Shown here piece by piece: positions 21,541-34,865 of a stretch of DNA of 64,000 nt; the first letter of the stretch is position 1, and the number at the start of each line of letters is the position of its first letter. Source of the DNA: Sindora glabra (Eukaryota > Streptophyta > Magnoliopsida > Fabales > Fabaceae); contig CM035235.1 of NCBI GenBank assembly GCA_020226215.1, positions 54,403,511 to 54,467,510 of the forward strand, read 5' to 3'. The notes beneath the pieces were generated by a model. The model did no database searches, was not told the DNA's origin, and worked only from the letters and a program-made list of their open reading frames with translations. The translations under genes and the position numbers were made by a program.

Positions 21541-23999
21541 TTTGTACTTGAAAAATTATGTATGAATACTTATTCTTATAATTTTTGTAAAAATATTTAT
21601 ATTTTTAACAAATTTTCATTAAAAATTATAATTTTTATATAAAAATAATTAATCTTTAATAAAATTTTGGATGTTCAAATTATAATTTTTGTATATTTAT
21701 TACACACAAAATTTACATATATTTACTAATTTTATACTTTATTTATTCTTTTTTAAGTGTTGTTTAAGTTTAATACACAAAGATTAAAGAAGACAACTAA
21801 TAATTTTAATTTTAAAAAATATGAGTTATAATTTAATAATGGACAATATTAATACACCCAGACTAAAAGTTTAAGTATTGATATCTTTATTTTGTGATAA
21901 AATAAGGATTATTAGATTTCAATAATATAAAAATGGATAATTAAAATTTATGATTAAGTTTATTTATAGGTATTTATAAATGGATAATTAAAAGTCTAAG
22001 TATTGATATTTTAATTTTGTGATGAAATAAGGATCATTAGATTTCAATGATATAAAAATGAATAATTAAAATTTACAATAAAATTGATAACATGATAACT
22101 ATATTTTGAACCATAAATTTTCTTTTTAAGTTTATATTCACCAATAACCTAAAATAAATAATTTGAGTGAATTGTCTATATTAACTTGTATGTATATTTT
22201 TATACCTTTTCACTATATAATAAACTTAATTTAATGATTATTATCTTAAATTTATTTATAATATATTGTAATTTAAAACTTTCAAAGATAAAATGCTTTC
22301 AAAAACCTAAACTTTTACTTTATGAAACTAGTTTTTTTATTTTTTTCATCTCTTTTTCATTTAAAAAATAATCTCATTCATTTATTTCTTACACATTAAT
22401 ACACAAAAGAATATTATAAAATACTCAATTTAGTAATAAAATTTATTATTATTTTCAATAAAAAGTCTAACATTCACTGATATTTTTGAAAGAAGCAAAC
22501 TTATATATATTATTTTTCTTACATATCACTATCTAGAATTAAGTTCTCTAAGCATATTTAAAATATATTAAGCAAGTTTTATTTAAAAATTAAAGTGTTA
22601 TGTGTATATTTATAAAAATATAATGTGTATATTTCTTATTATTTTTCTTATCTCGTAAATTATATTAAACACAAGCTTTTACAAAATACATACTATTATT
22701 TTTAAATAAAATATTTATTTTATAGATTTAATTTATTATTATTATTAATTTTAGGATAAGAAAAAAATAAAAAATAAATGAAATGGAATTGAGTTTCGTT
22801 TAGTTTCATAATGTGTGAAATTGTAAAAAAATAGAGATTAACATAAAAAATCAACCAATAATTTAATGGATTAAGTTCAAAAATTAACTTTTTGTATAAA
22901 GTCAAAGTTATAATAATAGATCACCTATATTTTTTAGTCTCAAAATTTTAAGTGAGACATATTTGAACATACATAAATAAGTATATATGCATGTATATTA
23001 ATTTTTTACTAACAATTTCCTGGTATTGCTTAACTTACTTTTTATTTAGTTATTAATTTGTTAAAAAAGAACATAAGACTAAAAGAAAATTAAAACAAAT
23101 TTAATGTCTGATTTAAGAGGTTTATAAAGAAACAATTAATTTGAAAAGCTCTTCTATATAAGCAATGTATCATTATTTCATTAACATATCATTTAGGGTA
23201 TCGATATTCAAGATTATAGTCTAGATAGAGAAAAACTATCCTTTACTAATATATCATCTACTAAAAGTCAACTGATAAATAAATTTATTGAGCATTTAAT
23301 TAAATAATAAAAGATCGTTTAATTTATTTCAATAGTATAGGAAGTTCTATTTTTTAGGCAATAAAAAAAAGGTGGGTTGTTTAGTTAGTCATTATCTAAT
23401 AAATTGAAAGAAATAAAACTTCTTAAAAAATTTTACTTTCTACAAAACATAGAAAGTTATTTACCCAACTCCTTCTTAAGTAAGTTCTGTTTCTTGTATT
23501 ATTTATGGATATAATGATAAATTTATTTTTATTAAATTTAATTAATGATAATTAAAATTTATTAATTTATATTATAATAATATTAAGGGCATAGTAATTA
23601 TTTTATTAATACTTCCTAGGATATTCAAAGTTGAACTAAACAAAATATAAAAAATTACTTCTTAAAAAGTGCTACTTCTTATGTATCAACTGAATAATTT
23701 TGAATATTTTTCAAAAAATTTCTATAGTAAATTTTTTCCTTGAAAGTTTAATTTTTTACAAAAAATTATTTCTTATGCAAATTATATGGCATCTAAGAGT
23801 AATATTTAAAAAAGATAACAAATGTGATTTTAATTTTTTTAAAAAATAGATAAATATGAATAAGCTTCTTTAAAATGAAACTTAAAAAGAAATGGAAGGA
23901 GTATAAAAATTTATAAATTTCATAAATTTTCTTTTAAATTTTATCAAAAACTCCCAAATTTCTAAAAATGTAACTAAATATTACCCATTAATACTTTAT
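21541..23999. other. AT-rich intergenic DNA
   Basis: About 2.4 kb of very AT-rich sequence with no supported gene. It holds a 125-bp tandem duplication (21866-22085), a Stowaway-like half terminus near 21741 and the opposite half near 23878-23904, which could be ends of one interrupted element or two separate fragments. Small open frames at 22186-22371 and 22720-22905 are A/T-driven. Confidence 0.35.
21866..22085. repeat. Tandem duplication, unit 125 bp
   Basis: The block starting 'AAGTTTAAGTATTGATAT' recurs 125 bp later as 'AAGTCTAAGTATTGATAT'. It continues through matching 'GATGAAATAAGGATCATTAG'-type text with few differences. Confidence 0.65.
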
Positions 24000-24725
24000 T
24001 GTTTTCTGTGCTAAATGACTTATGATTTATGTTCTATTTCATGTAACAAATAAATTATTAATAAGCTACTTTTAGTGTAAAATAAGCTACTTTGAGTAAA
24101 AAAAAAAAGCAATATTTCTCATAAAAAAATAAGTTACTTTGAGTAACTTATAATTTATAAGTTACAACATCATCAATTTTTTTTAAGTTTATCCTTATTC
24201 TTTTTATTAATTTATAATTTATATTTTTATAATATAAACCTAGATTTATTTTTTATAAAATATAATTAATTTAATTTTAATATAATTATATTTTACTTTT
24301 AAACTATAGATATATAAAAACATATATGTAAATAAATATACAATGTCATAAAAAATAATTGAACAATTATAATTCTATTATAAATTAAGTAATTATAATT
24401 TTATTATAAATAATAAAATAAAAATTATGTAATTAAATAAATATATAAATTCATAAAATATAATTAAATATTAGATATTATATTTTTTTGAACATATTAA
24501 TTATGTTAATATAATTTGATTCTTAAATAAATATGAATTATTTTAATTATATATCTATTTCTATTAATATATCATTTTATTCCTTTTTATAATTTCAACT
24601 TGTTCAATAATTGATTTTATAAAATACTTTTTATAGAATTAATTAATTTAATAGTTATCAATTATAGGTTATTAATTATCATATAATTTATTGATTATTA
24701 ATTAATTTATTAATTACTTGCATCA
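24000..24725. repeat. Longer copy of the AT-rich repeat seen at 18441-18800
   Basis: Begins with repeated 'AATAAGCTACTTT(T/G)AGT' text, contains 'ACTTATAATTTATAAGTTAC', and ends in the same 'ATTATTAATTAATTTATTAATTA' as the earlier copy. An extra AT-rich middle of roughly 300 bp explains its greater length. There is no coding capacity. Confidence 0.45.
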
Positions 24726-27224
24726 ACGAGGATATTAATAATATTATATTATATTGAACGCATGCAGAATTAGCCAACTATATGTTTTCTTTACGATCAA
24801 AACCAGAGAAAAGTTTTCGATCCATTAGAATCAGAACTTTGGAAACGTTTGGCCAAACAGCAGTACAATCACGTGCTAACAAAGTTGGGCTATGGTGCAT
24901 GCATTTATGCAATTCATATATGATTTATACTGAAAAACTTCTGGCTTTGCGTATGCAAGTCCCTTTCGCAGCCTCGTAAGCTGCTAAAGATACTATGAAG
25001 ATAATTTATTCTTACGTTTGTATGAGTAGAAGTTCACTACGTCTTTTAGTTGGATCAAGTTGAACACGTTTTCTACCCTCAAATTTAATGTCTTTGCGCG
25101 TGCCTTGGTATGACAACAGCAAGGATAACTTTAATATCCTTAGACAAAAAGTCTAGACATTGATATCATAACTTCATTTCAAAATTAAAATTATTAAATA
25201 ATATTGTATTTTAATTTAGGGATTGAAACTTTTTGAAAGGAGATAATTTTAATAGGTAAAAAATTCATAAATTTTATTGAAATTATAAATAAGATAAGTC
25301 CTAATTAATAATTTAAATGGATTTTTATAAAAAAAAATCAATATGAATATTAAACATTGACCTTATAATTTTCAAAGTAGTTAATTATATTTTATCAAAA
25401 GTTAAAATTTTTCATAAAAAATATTAAATCTTTTTGACGAGCTCAATTTGATAGGGCCCTTTCTATTTTGAATTGTTATATATAAATGTTTAAAAGAAAC
25501 TACAACTTATTATAAAAAAATATTGAAACATATATGAAATCAAAATATTAAAAGTTAAAAATATTATAAAAACGTTTAACTGCACAATTTCAAAAAAGAA
25601 GTATGGTTCCATTTAAAAGAAAGAACAGAAGAGCCTTACTTCCGAAAGATCTTAAAAATATTAATAAATTAAAAATCAATTACTCTTTATATTATAATAA
25701 TATAGTTAATAGAGGAGAGAAAACAAATTTTTACGATTAAAATGAAATATATTTGTAAATATTTTCTTTTTAAATATGACTGTAATTACTAACTGTTATC
25801 GTTTCAGCCAAATTTGATTATAAAAACAAGTTCATCATTTTATAGGGAATTACTATTTGACTTAAGGTACAAAGTTTAACAAAAATAAATACCTATAAAT
25901 AATATAAAATATTTATAGAATACTACATTATTAATGAATGCATTTTTCTACAAGGGATCTTTGATAAATAGTAATATAAAATAAAATAAAATTGGTGTAA
26001 TTAAGATTTGTTGTCACAAAAAAGTTAATATAACAAATTTATTATTTTTATTAATAAAATAATTATTTTTGATATGTAAAAAATAGTAATCAATTATAAT
26101 TGAAGAACAAAATTAAATAATATGTGATTGTTACTCTTATATATAAATTTCTTTGAACTATGGCCATATAATATTTAGTGTAATTAAGATTTTTGTCGTA
26201 AAAATAAATGTAAGATTTTTTTTAATTTCCATTAACAAAACAACTATTCCTCATAATAAAAAAAATATTCAACTAAAGTTAGCCAACTATACAAATACAC
26301 AATTGTTACTCAATGCATGTATATTTATATAAAATATGAGCCTATAATATTATAGTAATGCTAATTTTTTTTTGTAAACTTAATTAGATTTAATGCGAAG
26401 CTTAGTACTAATTTGACCAAATAAAATAGAATTAATGTAGGAAAGCAATTGTACTTTTCATATAACAATAAATTTAGTAATTTAATTATTTAAATAGCTT
26501 AATATGATTTAAATCTAAAATTGATAATATGCACTAAAAAATTACATTTAAAAAATAATATAAAATTAGTATAAATAATATTATATAATATACATCTAAA
26601 TAGGAAAATTTATTATCCATGCAACTTGTATATAGATTTGCCTATGAAAATTTTCAATTTATTAAATAATTAAACAAATAAATTATGAATAAATCTCTTG
26701 ACATGCTTATATAAATAAAGATTTTAGTACATCTAAATTATATCAACCTTTTTTGTCATATTGGAAAAAGTTTTTGAATCACTAAACAACAAATTTGTTG
26801 GGTTTGAATAGGTTAAGATCAATTAGAAAATAGCATAAATTTAGAGGCAATACAAAAAGTAAAAATTATTGGTTAATGTGTGCAAACAAATTCTTAAGTT
26901 ATCATTTATTACTTATTTATAAAAATTGAATTGGTTTATCAATCAGGTATCCATACCAAAACTTTTTAATTGGAGTATGGAAGGACTATCCCAAAAGAAA
27001 TAAAAGAAGAGTAATGAATTAAAAAAATTATTTGATAAATATATTAAATGAAAATGTTCATTTCTTAATGGATGATTATTATGTCAAATAATCAAATTTT
27101 CATTTTATAGTAAAAGTAATGAAATGAGATTTTATTTCTCTTATATTTTTTATATATTTCAATATTATTCTTTATGCCATTAGTATAGAAATTTTTTATA
27201 ATAATTTTGATAATATAATTTAAA
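24726..27224. other. AT-rich intergenic DNA
   Basis: A less AT-rich stretch at 24780-24985 is open for 65 codons on the plus strand but matches no family I know. The remainder, to 27224, is low-complexity A/T with no supported feature. Confidence 0.35.
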
Positions 27225-27732
27225 AGAAAAAATGTAAAATACCTCTTTCAACTTTTGAATGATTGAATTTTGCCTCTTTCAATTTTAAACTTTACAAAAT
27301 TTGAAATTAATAATAATTATTTATTTAATTAATTTTTATCGAATTATGCTATTTTTTATAAGATTTTAAAATAAGAATTACAATACTATAAAATTTTAAT
27401 TTATTTTATTATTTTTCACATATAATTTCATACTTTATTTACAGGTATTTAATTAAAATTGTTTATACATAATTTAATTTCTGTTAATTATATAACATAA
27501 AAATTATATATTAAAAAATGACCAGAAAATTTATTATAATATAATATTATGATTTTTGTTTAAAAATTTTATAAAAAAAATTACATAATTAGATAAAATA
27601 ATTAATTAAATGAATGATGAATATTAATTCCAAAATTTGTAAAATTTAAAGGATTGATTTTTAAGTTTTCAAAGTTGAAGGAGGTAAAATCAAACCACCC
27701 TAAAGTTAAAGGAAATAATGCACATTTTCTCC
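27225..27732. mobile_element. Foldback MITE next to copy B
   Basis: The left end 'GAAAAAATGTAAAATACC' pairs with the reverse complement of the right end, 'GGAGAAAATGTGC'. Inward similarity ('CTCTTTCAACTTT' and 'CTCCTTCAACTTT', then 'TAAACTTTACAAAATTT' and 'TAAATTTTACAAATTTT') continues for about 100 bp. The element is about 508 bp, non-coding and AT-rich inside. It has the same design as 16659-17082 and 40616-41162. It lies immediately before copy B. Confidence 0.6.
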
Positions 27733-27764
27733 AAAAAATTATTTCTCAGAATATCCAAATGCAA

Positions 27765-28940
27765 AATACTTCCCAGGAATTTACCCCTACCTAAAAAGGA
27801 TAAAACGCACGCATTGACTTCCAAACTACCCACATGTGAAGTGTCTGATGGCCTTAACAGATTCCTGGTGGAAATGGAAAGTTCATCTCCCATGAAGACA
27901 GCCTAACCACTTACCACTTCACATCTTAGCGACGCTATGGATGGACTTCCATTTTTAAGCAAGCATTGCTTACAGGGGAAAAAAAAGGTATGGGGGTGGA
28001 CAAATTAATTATACTTACAATTTAATCTAATCGCAAAAACACTACTTTTGAAAGGGGAGTATATTTGAAATAGCGAGGGAAAGAGAAGTGAGTGTATATG
28101 AGAAAAAGAGGCCAGCTCTGCATATTTCTCGAATAGAAGGCTTGATAGCATACATATATATTATATATATATATATATATTGGCCATGCTTGATAGTATA
28201 TTTATACTATACCTCATTGAAGTAAGTGTAATTCGTTAAAAAAAAAAAAAGAAGAAGAAGAGTGAATTACCCACATCTTTCCTACATTCATCCACAGATG
28301 CCGGTAAGATAATGTTTCTATTTTTTGTTCTGCAGAATTGTCAAATATTGGCATAGAGAAAGCAATAATCTATGATATCTTTTAACAATATTCAAAGTTG
28401 GCAAAATTTAGACGTGATTTATCCAATGAAGTAATTGCATAGTAATAATAAAAAATGTTGATTTGGATAGATTTAAAGTTAAATTTGAATATAGTGATAA
28501 TTAGATACCTGAAATTAAAAATAAGAATATATCTGCTGTATAGTAACTTGCAGGTTTTCATCTTCCTCTTCCATCTGAACATTGTGACGATTATCACAGA
28601 GGAGGTATGATCTAGAAGATCATTCCCATACGCGGGACATGATCTCAACCGACAATATGGCTGGGAGAGGGATGCCATACTCGTTACTGTTAGCTGGAGG
28701 CAGTTAATTCGTAGCTTGTGCAGGCTGATATGGTGAAAGATTGGTTGCATCCAATTGAATAATGTTGAAAATGATAATATAGAAAAATCATGAGCATCCT
28801 TGAAATTCTCTAATGTAAAAGTTTTAAATGATATTTTAGATATTTATAAAAGATAAGAATGTAATTATTATGTCGAGTTATATATATATAAAATCTAGAA
28901 ATATTTCATCCAGAACTTTAAAAGAGTTTAGAAAATTAAA
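27765..28940 (+). repeat. Copy B of the dispersed ~1.2-kb repeat, next to the ACC synthase 3' end
   Basis: Collinear, in inverted orientation, with copy A (15780 down to 13300), but without the 1.38-kb insert. Part of it also matches copy C at 6300-6470. It ends about 170 bp before the ACC synthase stop codon, so the ACS 3' UTR may run into it. A minus-strand frame of 122 codons (28382-28750) lies inside. The equivalent frame in copy A has stops and no equivalent length, which argues against coding. It contains an (AT)n run near 28158-28180. Confidence 0.7.
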
Positions 28941-29110
28941 AATTTATAAACAGTCAAATTATAATTTTTAGTAATAGGAAATCTCACACCATAAAAGATT
29001 TCCCAAATGTATTAACATTTGTAACTAAGAATCCATCAATAAGTTCCATTATTCAAAAAAAGTTCTATCAACTAATATATCCTGAAGGACTGGATGATTT
29101 CGTGGGATCA

Positions 29111-32100
29111 TTATATGGCTTGGAGAAGAGGAGTGTGAGGCATAGGTGAATGTGGAGACATCAAGAGTGGTGACATAATAGCCTCTTCGATTCTCTTTTT
29201 GTTGAAACTGAGTTGAAGATTGCTTTGCCGACGTTTATTTATCTTTGCTGGTTTTTCAGCCTCTTTCCTAACAAATGCTCCAATTCTCTCCAATGCAAGT
29301 TCAACCGTTGCATCCTCTATGTTAGCAAAGCAAACCCTAAACCAACCTGGCTCAACGCAATGGAAAGATGATCCGGGAGACACATTGAGCTTCACATCGT
29401 TGATTATCACGCGCCACAATGCCATTTCTGCTTCAAATGTTCGCCCTTTCAGCAAATTTCTCATATCCATCCAACAAAAAAGCCCGGCGTTGCTTGGCAA
29501 GCAAGTAATCCCCAGCTTCTCAAGTCCCAATGTAAAGATTTCATGCCTTTTGGCCAATCTTTTCGAGCTCTCTTCGAGAAATTTGTCCACAAATTCGTCA
29601 TCCGAGAGCATTGCAGCCAGCAAATATTGAGTTTGAGAGGAGACTAAGCCGAAACTTGACATCTTCCGGCCACAACTCACGACTACGTCATTGTATGAAT
29701 AGACAATCCCAACTCTAAAGCCCGGAAAACCCATGTCTTTTGAAAGACTATAAATGATGTGAATTAGGTCATGGTTGCATTCCATTTCTTGTATGACTTC
29801 TGCAACACTCACAAACCTTGGGGAGGTGAAGACCGTGGCTGCATAGATTTCATCACAGACAAAATGGATGCTTTTTTCATTGATGAAACTCACAAGGTCT
29901 TTCAGTGTCTCTTTGTCCAATATTGTTCCCAAAGGGTTTGATGGGTTTGCAAGTATCAAACCCTTTACGTTGATGTTGTCTTGTTTGGCTTTGTCGTACG
30001 CTGCTTCCAATGCTGCTCTTGTTAGCTTGAAGTTGTTGGAGCTATCACAATGGATAGGAACTAGTTTCGCCCCAGTTCTCCAACCCAAGTCACGATCAAA
30101 TCTGCAATAAAACATGGAATATTTGTGAGTGAAACTGTGAAAAGCATGTGTTAATTTATTAACTCATTAAACATAGATAAACCATATTAATAACTATAGT
30201 TATAATTTCTCACAAAGTTTCCTCATTTAGAGCAATTTAAATATAATGCGGTTATGATAACATTTTGAAAAATTATGAATTGATGAAAAAATATCATACA
30301 ATATTAATACATCCTAAATTCAATCAGAAGTGACCAAATGAAGGGTTTGTTTGTTTATTATTTTTTTAAAAATTATTTTATTATTTAATTTTAAAAAATG
30401 AAAATTCTCGTTTGGGTAACTATTTTCATAATCTATTTTAAAAAATTATAATTCAAAATATGTAATTTAAAAATAGAATTTTGCAATTGTATGAGATTTT
30501 TTGTTATTTATTTCACCAAACGCCCTGTATTCTTTATTTATCATTAATTCAAAAATAATTTTTTCAAATAAAAAATAATTTTTAAAAATAACTTTTAAGG
30601 CTAGTATTTAAAAACAATAAAATAGAAATAAATTTAAACATAATAAAATAAAAATATATTCAAACACATTCAAAATTGCCACATCTATATCCCAATCACA
30701 GTATTACATCCGCATAGTGGGATGAAAGTTTTAAATTTTAAATGCTTGTTAACATTTCCCCTTAATGCAAACAAGAAATGAAGACACTTTATGGTTGCTT
30801 TTATGTATTTTCCAAATCGAGTGCATATGAATAGGGAACATTCATTGAATGGAAGCAGAAGAGAGCGGAAGAGAGGATACATACGCTGGATAATAAGGTG
30901 AGGGAATTAGAAAAGCATCGCCGGGGTCTGCCAAGCAGAACATTATTAACTCATTTGCACCTGTTGCCCCTCCACTCATCAATATACGGTCGGCATCGAA
31001 TTGGACCCTACCCCCTCTCACTTTTGACATAAACTTCGACACAGCCTGCAAATTTAATTTAATACTTCATAAATCATCGACTTTCGTTCTAGAATAAGTC
31101 CTTCCTTTCTACTTTTATACATAGAAGTCCACGAATAGAACAAGTTGTTATTTTGATCATCCATTGACCGAACAAAGTTTTAAATTGTAATAAAGGAAAA
31201 AAAAAAAGAGTTGTTAAGTTAGTTCCATATCTATTTAGTTGTGAATATAGTAGTTCAATTGAAATTAGGCTAAGTAAGCAATTGTAGATAGTATTTTGTG
31301 CAACAAGAAGTGTGAGCAAGGATTTAAATTGTAGTTACGATCGCGATCGCAGTGCGAATGAATGTAGAAAAATACAATTATAATAGTCTAAAATTACGAA
31401 AAATTACGGATGCGATTTTTCTTAAAAATATAATATTGCGGTCACGGACCATTTTTTAAATCCTAGATTGTGAGTATTACTTTTTTTTTAGAATATAATT
31501 ATATCATTAATATAATGGGAGAATATAATATTTTTTTTTTTGGGCATAAACCATCTCTCCCTGACAATTTTCTCTAATTCAAATTGAGATTTTGTTTAGA
31601 GGGACTGAGGTCAACTGTCATTGGTTGGGAGAATATAAAGTTGATCTGCAAATTTTGCTTACATTTCTGAATTCTGGGAGGCCATGATAGTCCTGAAAAT
31701 TGGCAATCTCTCTGAACTTGCTCACTCCTTCGGGAGTGCAAATGGAAGCTTTAGGATTGTTCTTTATCCATTCTTCGACCAGACCAACTGAAAGCTGCAA
31801 AACAAAAATTTAAACGAACCCATTTGACCAAACTGCTTAAATCCTTAAACTCGACAGCAAAATAACTACTCGTTGCGAGTCTCAACGAGTTCATGTAAAC
31901 TTGAACTGACATGAAACATGTAAAGTAAATATGATGTTTTTTGAATTTGCCAGACATTTTTACCTGATTTTCCGCAAGACCCATTTGGATCACACCCCCG
32001 GGATTTTGAGTAGGATGAAATGGGTTCTTATCATAAGCCTTCCAGCCATCAAAATATGGAGAGTTTTCTCCATGTCTGTCATTTGTTGCAATCTTTGACA

Positions 32101-32143
32101 GAAGCTCTTGTTGGCTGATCTCACTAATATTTCCCCAAGCCAT
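29111..32143 (-). CDS. ACS: 1-aminocyclopropane-1-carboxylate synthase, type 1-like; four exons
   Basis: Cytosolic PLP enzyme converting S-adenosylmethionine to ACC, the usual rate-limiting step of ethylene synthesis. Exons: 32143-31964, 31794-31663, 31045-30885 and 30101-29111, joined by GT-AG introns of 169, 617 and 783 bp, giving 487 residues, normal for the family. Conserved features: GLAENQ (55-60), FQDYHGLPEF (93-102, with the active-site Tyr96), SGGATGANE (128-136), the ANPSNPLG turn (209-216), DEIYAA (241-246), the PLP-binding Lys279 in SLSKDMGFPGFRVG, and Arg413 in WFRVCFAN. The C-terminal tail (444-487) has a CDPK-type Ser456 in NLQLSF and four Ser/Thr-Pro sites (468, 473, 476, 481), the layout of type 1 isoforms whose stability is set by CDPK and MAPK phosphorylation. 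NLQLSF differs from the usual NLRLSF. No frameshift is seen. Which paralogue it is cannot be decided. Confidence 0.95.
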
Positions 32144-32500
32144 TTTTGCTTTTAAATTAGGGTTTCAATATGTAGCAAGATCAAGCTAATAATTATAGTA
32201 CAGAGCAACGGCAATCAGTGAAAGTGAATCTGCAGCTTGTTTAGCAAATGCAGTGTTGAAATGGTATAGAATTGTGGGAATTTGCGGAATGGCATAAGGG
32301 CTATTTATAGGCGAGAGGCGGGTGAAGGACCCGGGAAATGCCCCTTTCAATATTCAAAACTTTTCGCCTTCACTTATGAGATATTATTATTATTATTTAT
32401 TTGTTGACATCTGTTTTTGTCTTGTTGGTCAAAGTTCGTAAGTGCATTCGTCTTTGGTCATGATACAATTAAGTCACCGCGTTAACGTGGAAGACAAAGC
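32144..32500 (-). promoter_or_regulatory. ACC synthase promoter and 5' leader
   Basis: On the minus strand a TATA box, TATAAATA, lies at 32309-32302 inside 'CGCCTATAAATAGCCC', about 160 bp before the ATG, so the leader should be roughly 125-135 nt. Further upstream a W-box core TTGACC (32432-32427) and an ACGT-containing AACGTGG (near 32484-32490, plus-strand reading) are visible. W-boxes are known WRKY sites in stress-induced ACS promoters. Their use here is inferred from position only. Confidence 0.65.
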
Positions 32501-33676
32501 GAGTTTGCTTGTAGCTTCTTTTTTCATTTTAACTAGACATGAGAGTTTATTTAATAATCTTAGGGTAGTATATTAAAACTGTGAATGAAAATATATTAAA
32601 AGATTACTGTTAAATTCAATTCGATCTAATAGACAATAACTCAATTTTAATATGTTCTCGTTCGGAAGTAATTAAGGTGATTAATTTTCTTATTTATTTA
32701 TCAATTTTTGAGGATTAAATTTTTAAAAAAGTTTAATTTTTAAAACTTTCAAAAATTAAAAATTTGATAATTGGATTTTCATTTGCTAAACAGTGGTTTA
32801 TGCCAAAAAAAAAAAAAGCAGTAACAAAGTTTAGATTTTGTTGCGAGTATATATGTTAGGTATTTTGTCGCTTTGTGGAGTAAAACTTGTTTAAACTTAC
32901 ATAATTGAGCTTCGTTGGGAGCCTATTGGAACTTCCACTGAAAGAGAAAGTAAATGAAAATTCGATAAGCGGTATTGACATAGCTCCATACGTCATGTAA
33001 AGTTTCGTGACATACCTCGAGATATTCACTTATATTAGCAATTAGTCCAATCTACATTTCTGGGAGCATTTGAACAAAATTGTTGAAGTTTTAAGTTTTG
33101 TTCCTTTTTTGACAATGACTACTATACATTACCTTACAGTCAAATTTTATTCAATTTACGCAATATTTTACAAATAAATGAATCCAAACTTTTAAATTTT
33201 AGTGGCATATTATAGTAATAATGCATTAAAGTCTCTCCCTTCTTTTTTCTTGTAAAATTTTTAAGAGTAAAATAAATTGCTTTACAGTGAAGTCAAATTA
33301 TGTTACTAACTTTTTTTTTTTAATTTAGTGATACTTAGAAGATCATTTAACTTATTGAGATCGTTGATATTAAGTCATCAACATGTAAATTTAGGATATA
33401 AATAATCAAAATTAATAAATTATATCAATCATGGATTCAATCTAAAGAGTTTAAATTTTGTGGTAGGTAGTATTATTTTAATAGCTTAATAATTAAGCCA
33501 ATATTTTCCACTTTGCAGTGTTATCTCTATTATAAATGAATTCTTCAAGACATACAGAAATGGTGAAGATATTTTCTGGAGATAGAAGGCAGAAGGAGTG
33601 TGGAGTCCACTCATCTTCCTCTCGATGAATTATAAGTGATTTATTGCTTATTAATTTCACCATGATTAAACACATC
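32501..33676. other. AT-rich DNA upstream of the ACC synthase gene
   Basis: No gene is supported. The sequence is AT-rich with mononucleotide A and T runs. A 60-codon minus-strand frame at 33493-33675 has no recognisable similarity. It may include distal ACS promoter sequence. Confidence 0.35.
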
Positions 33677-34865
33677 CTTGATAAATTATCTTTGCATTAA
33701 TTTCATTTGTAAGAAAATGTGAGTATTATTTTAATTTTTGACTAATGATTTAATATGATATTTTAATTTTTTTTATCAAAATAAATGTTAAAAATTGATG
33801 AAATTAATAATTTGACATTATTATTCTAATTTTATTCCTTCCTACTTTCTTTATTTTTGATAAATTTCCTTTGTATCGATTTTGCTTCTCAGAAAGTGTA
33901 GGTATCATTTTAATACTTGACTAGTGTAATATTTTAATCCTCCTATTAAAATAAATGTTAAAAATTTGATGAAACTAATAATTTCACATTATTATTCCTA
34001 TTTTACTTATTCTTACTTTCTTTATTATCCTATCTCTACACTTTCATATGATAAATAATAGTTAATTTAGCATTATTATTTCTTTTATCTCTTTATTATA
34101 AAAAAATTTACATATTTTTGTAAAATTAAAGAAATCTTAGAAGAGAAAGATCAAAATTAAAAATATAAGGATAATATATTTTTGCATTCAAATCAAAGAA
34201 CATTTATAAGAAAAAAAATTATAAATCGAGGGAGGGAAAGCTAGCCCATTAGTTTTAAATTTTTGGAAGAATTATTTTCTTTTTCATTTTCCCAATTTAA
34301 AACTGATGGGTAAACTTACATTCCCTTAATTTATAATTTTTTGTAATTGTTCTCTAGTTTTTGTATAAAAATATCTTCTTTTTATATTTTTGTTTTAACC
34401 TTTCACTTTTTAATTTTTTTAATCTTATAAAAATATGGCAAGAGTTATAAATTTTTTTAAATAGAGAAATAAAAAGAATAATAATGCTAAATCATTTATA
34501 ATCTATCATTTTAAATTCTAGAAATAGGATAAAATAAGAATAATATTGTCAAATTATTGATCTGGTTGCTTTTCTAATATTTATTTTGATGGAGGGATTA
34601 AAATATTATACAAAATTATTAGTGGGAACCAAAATGATACTTACATTTTTTGAAGAACAAAATTAATACAAAAATAATCTCAATAATAAAAAAAATACAA
34701 AGGGATAAAATAAAAACAATAATACTAAATTATTAATTTTATTAATTGTTTAATATTTATTTTAATAAAAGAACTAAAATATTACAATAAATAATCAGTT
34801 GGGAACCAAAATAATATTTAGGGATGAAATTGATATAAAAGTAACTTATCACATAATCAAAAACA
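33677..34865. mobile_element. Foldback transposon: large imperfect palindrome with ~550-bp arms
   Basis: The left half (about 33677-34250) and the reverse complement of the right half (34865-34260) match throughout, beginning 'GATAAATTATCTTTGCAT' and 'GATAAGTTACTTTTATAT'. Each arm holds two tandem versions of a block containing 'AAATAAATGTTAAAAATT', 'AATTAATAATTTGACATTAT' and 'TACTTTCTTTATT'. The centre includes 'GAGGGAGGGAAAGCTAG'. There is no coding capacity. The same family, with the same arm and centre text, is present at 36575-40590. Target duplications are not clear. Confidence 0.75.

Noticed and set aside
28382..28750. 122-codon minus-strand open frame
   Set aside because: It lies inside copy B. 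The matching sequence in copy A has stops and is interrupted by 1.38 kb, so the frame is not conserved; no family is recognised.
29220..29630. 136-codon plus-strand open frame
   Set aside because: Antisense shadow of ACC synthase exon 4. The minus-strand frame carries the catalytic motifs.
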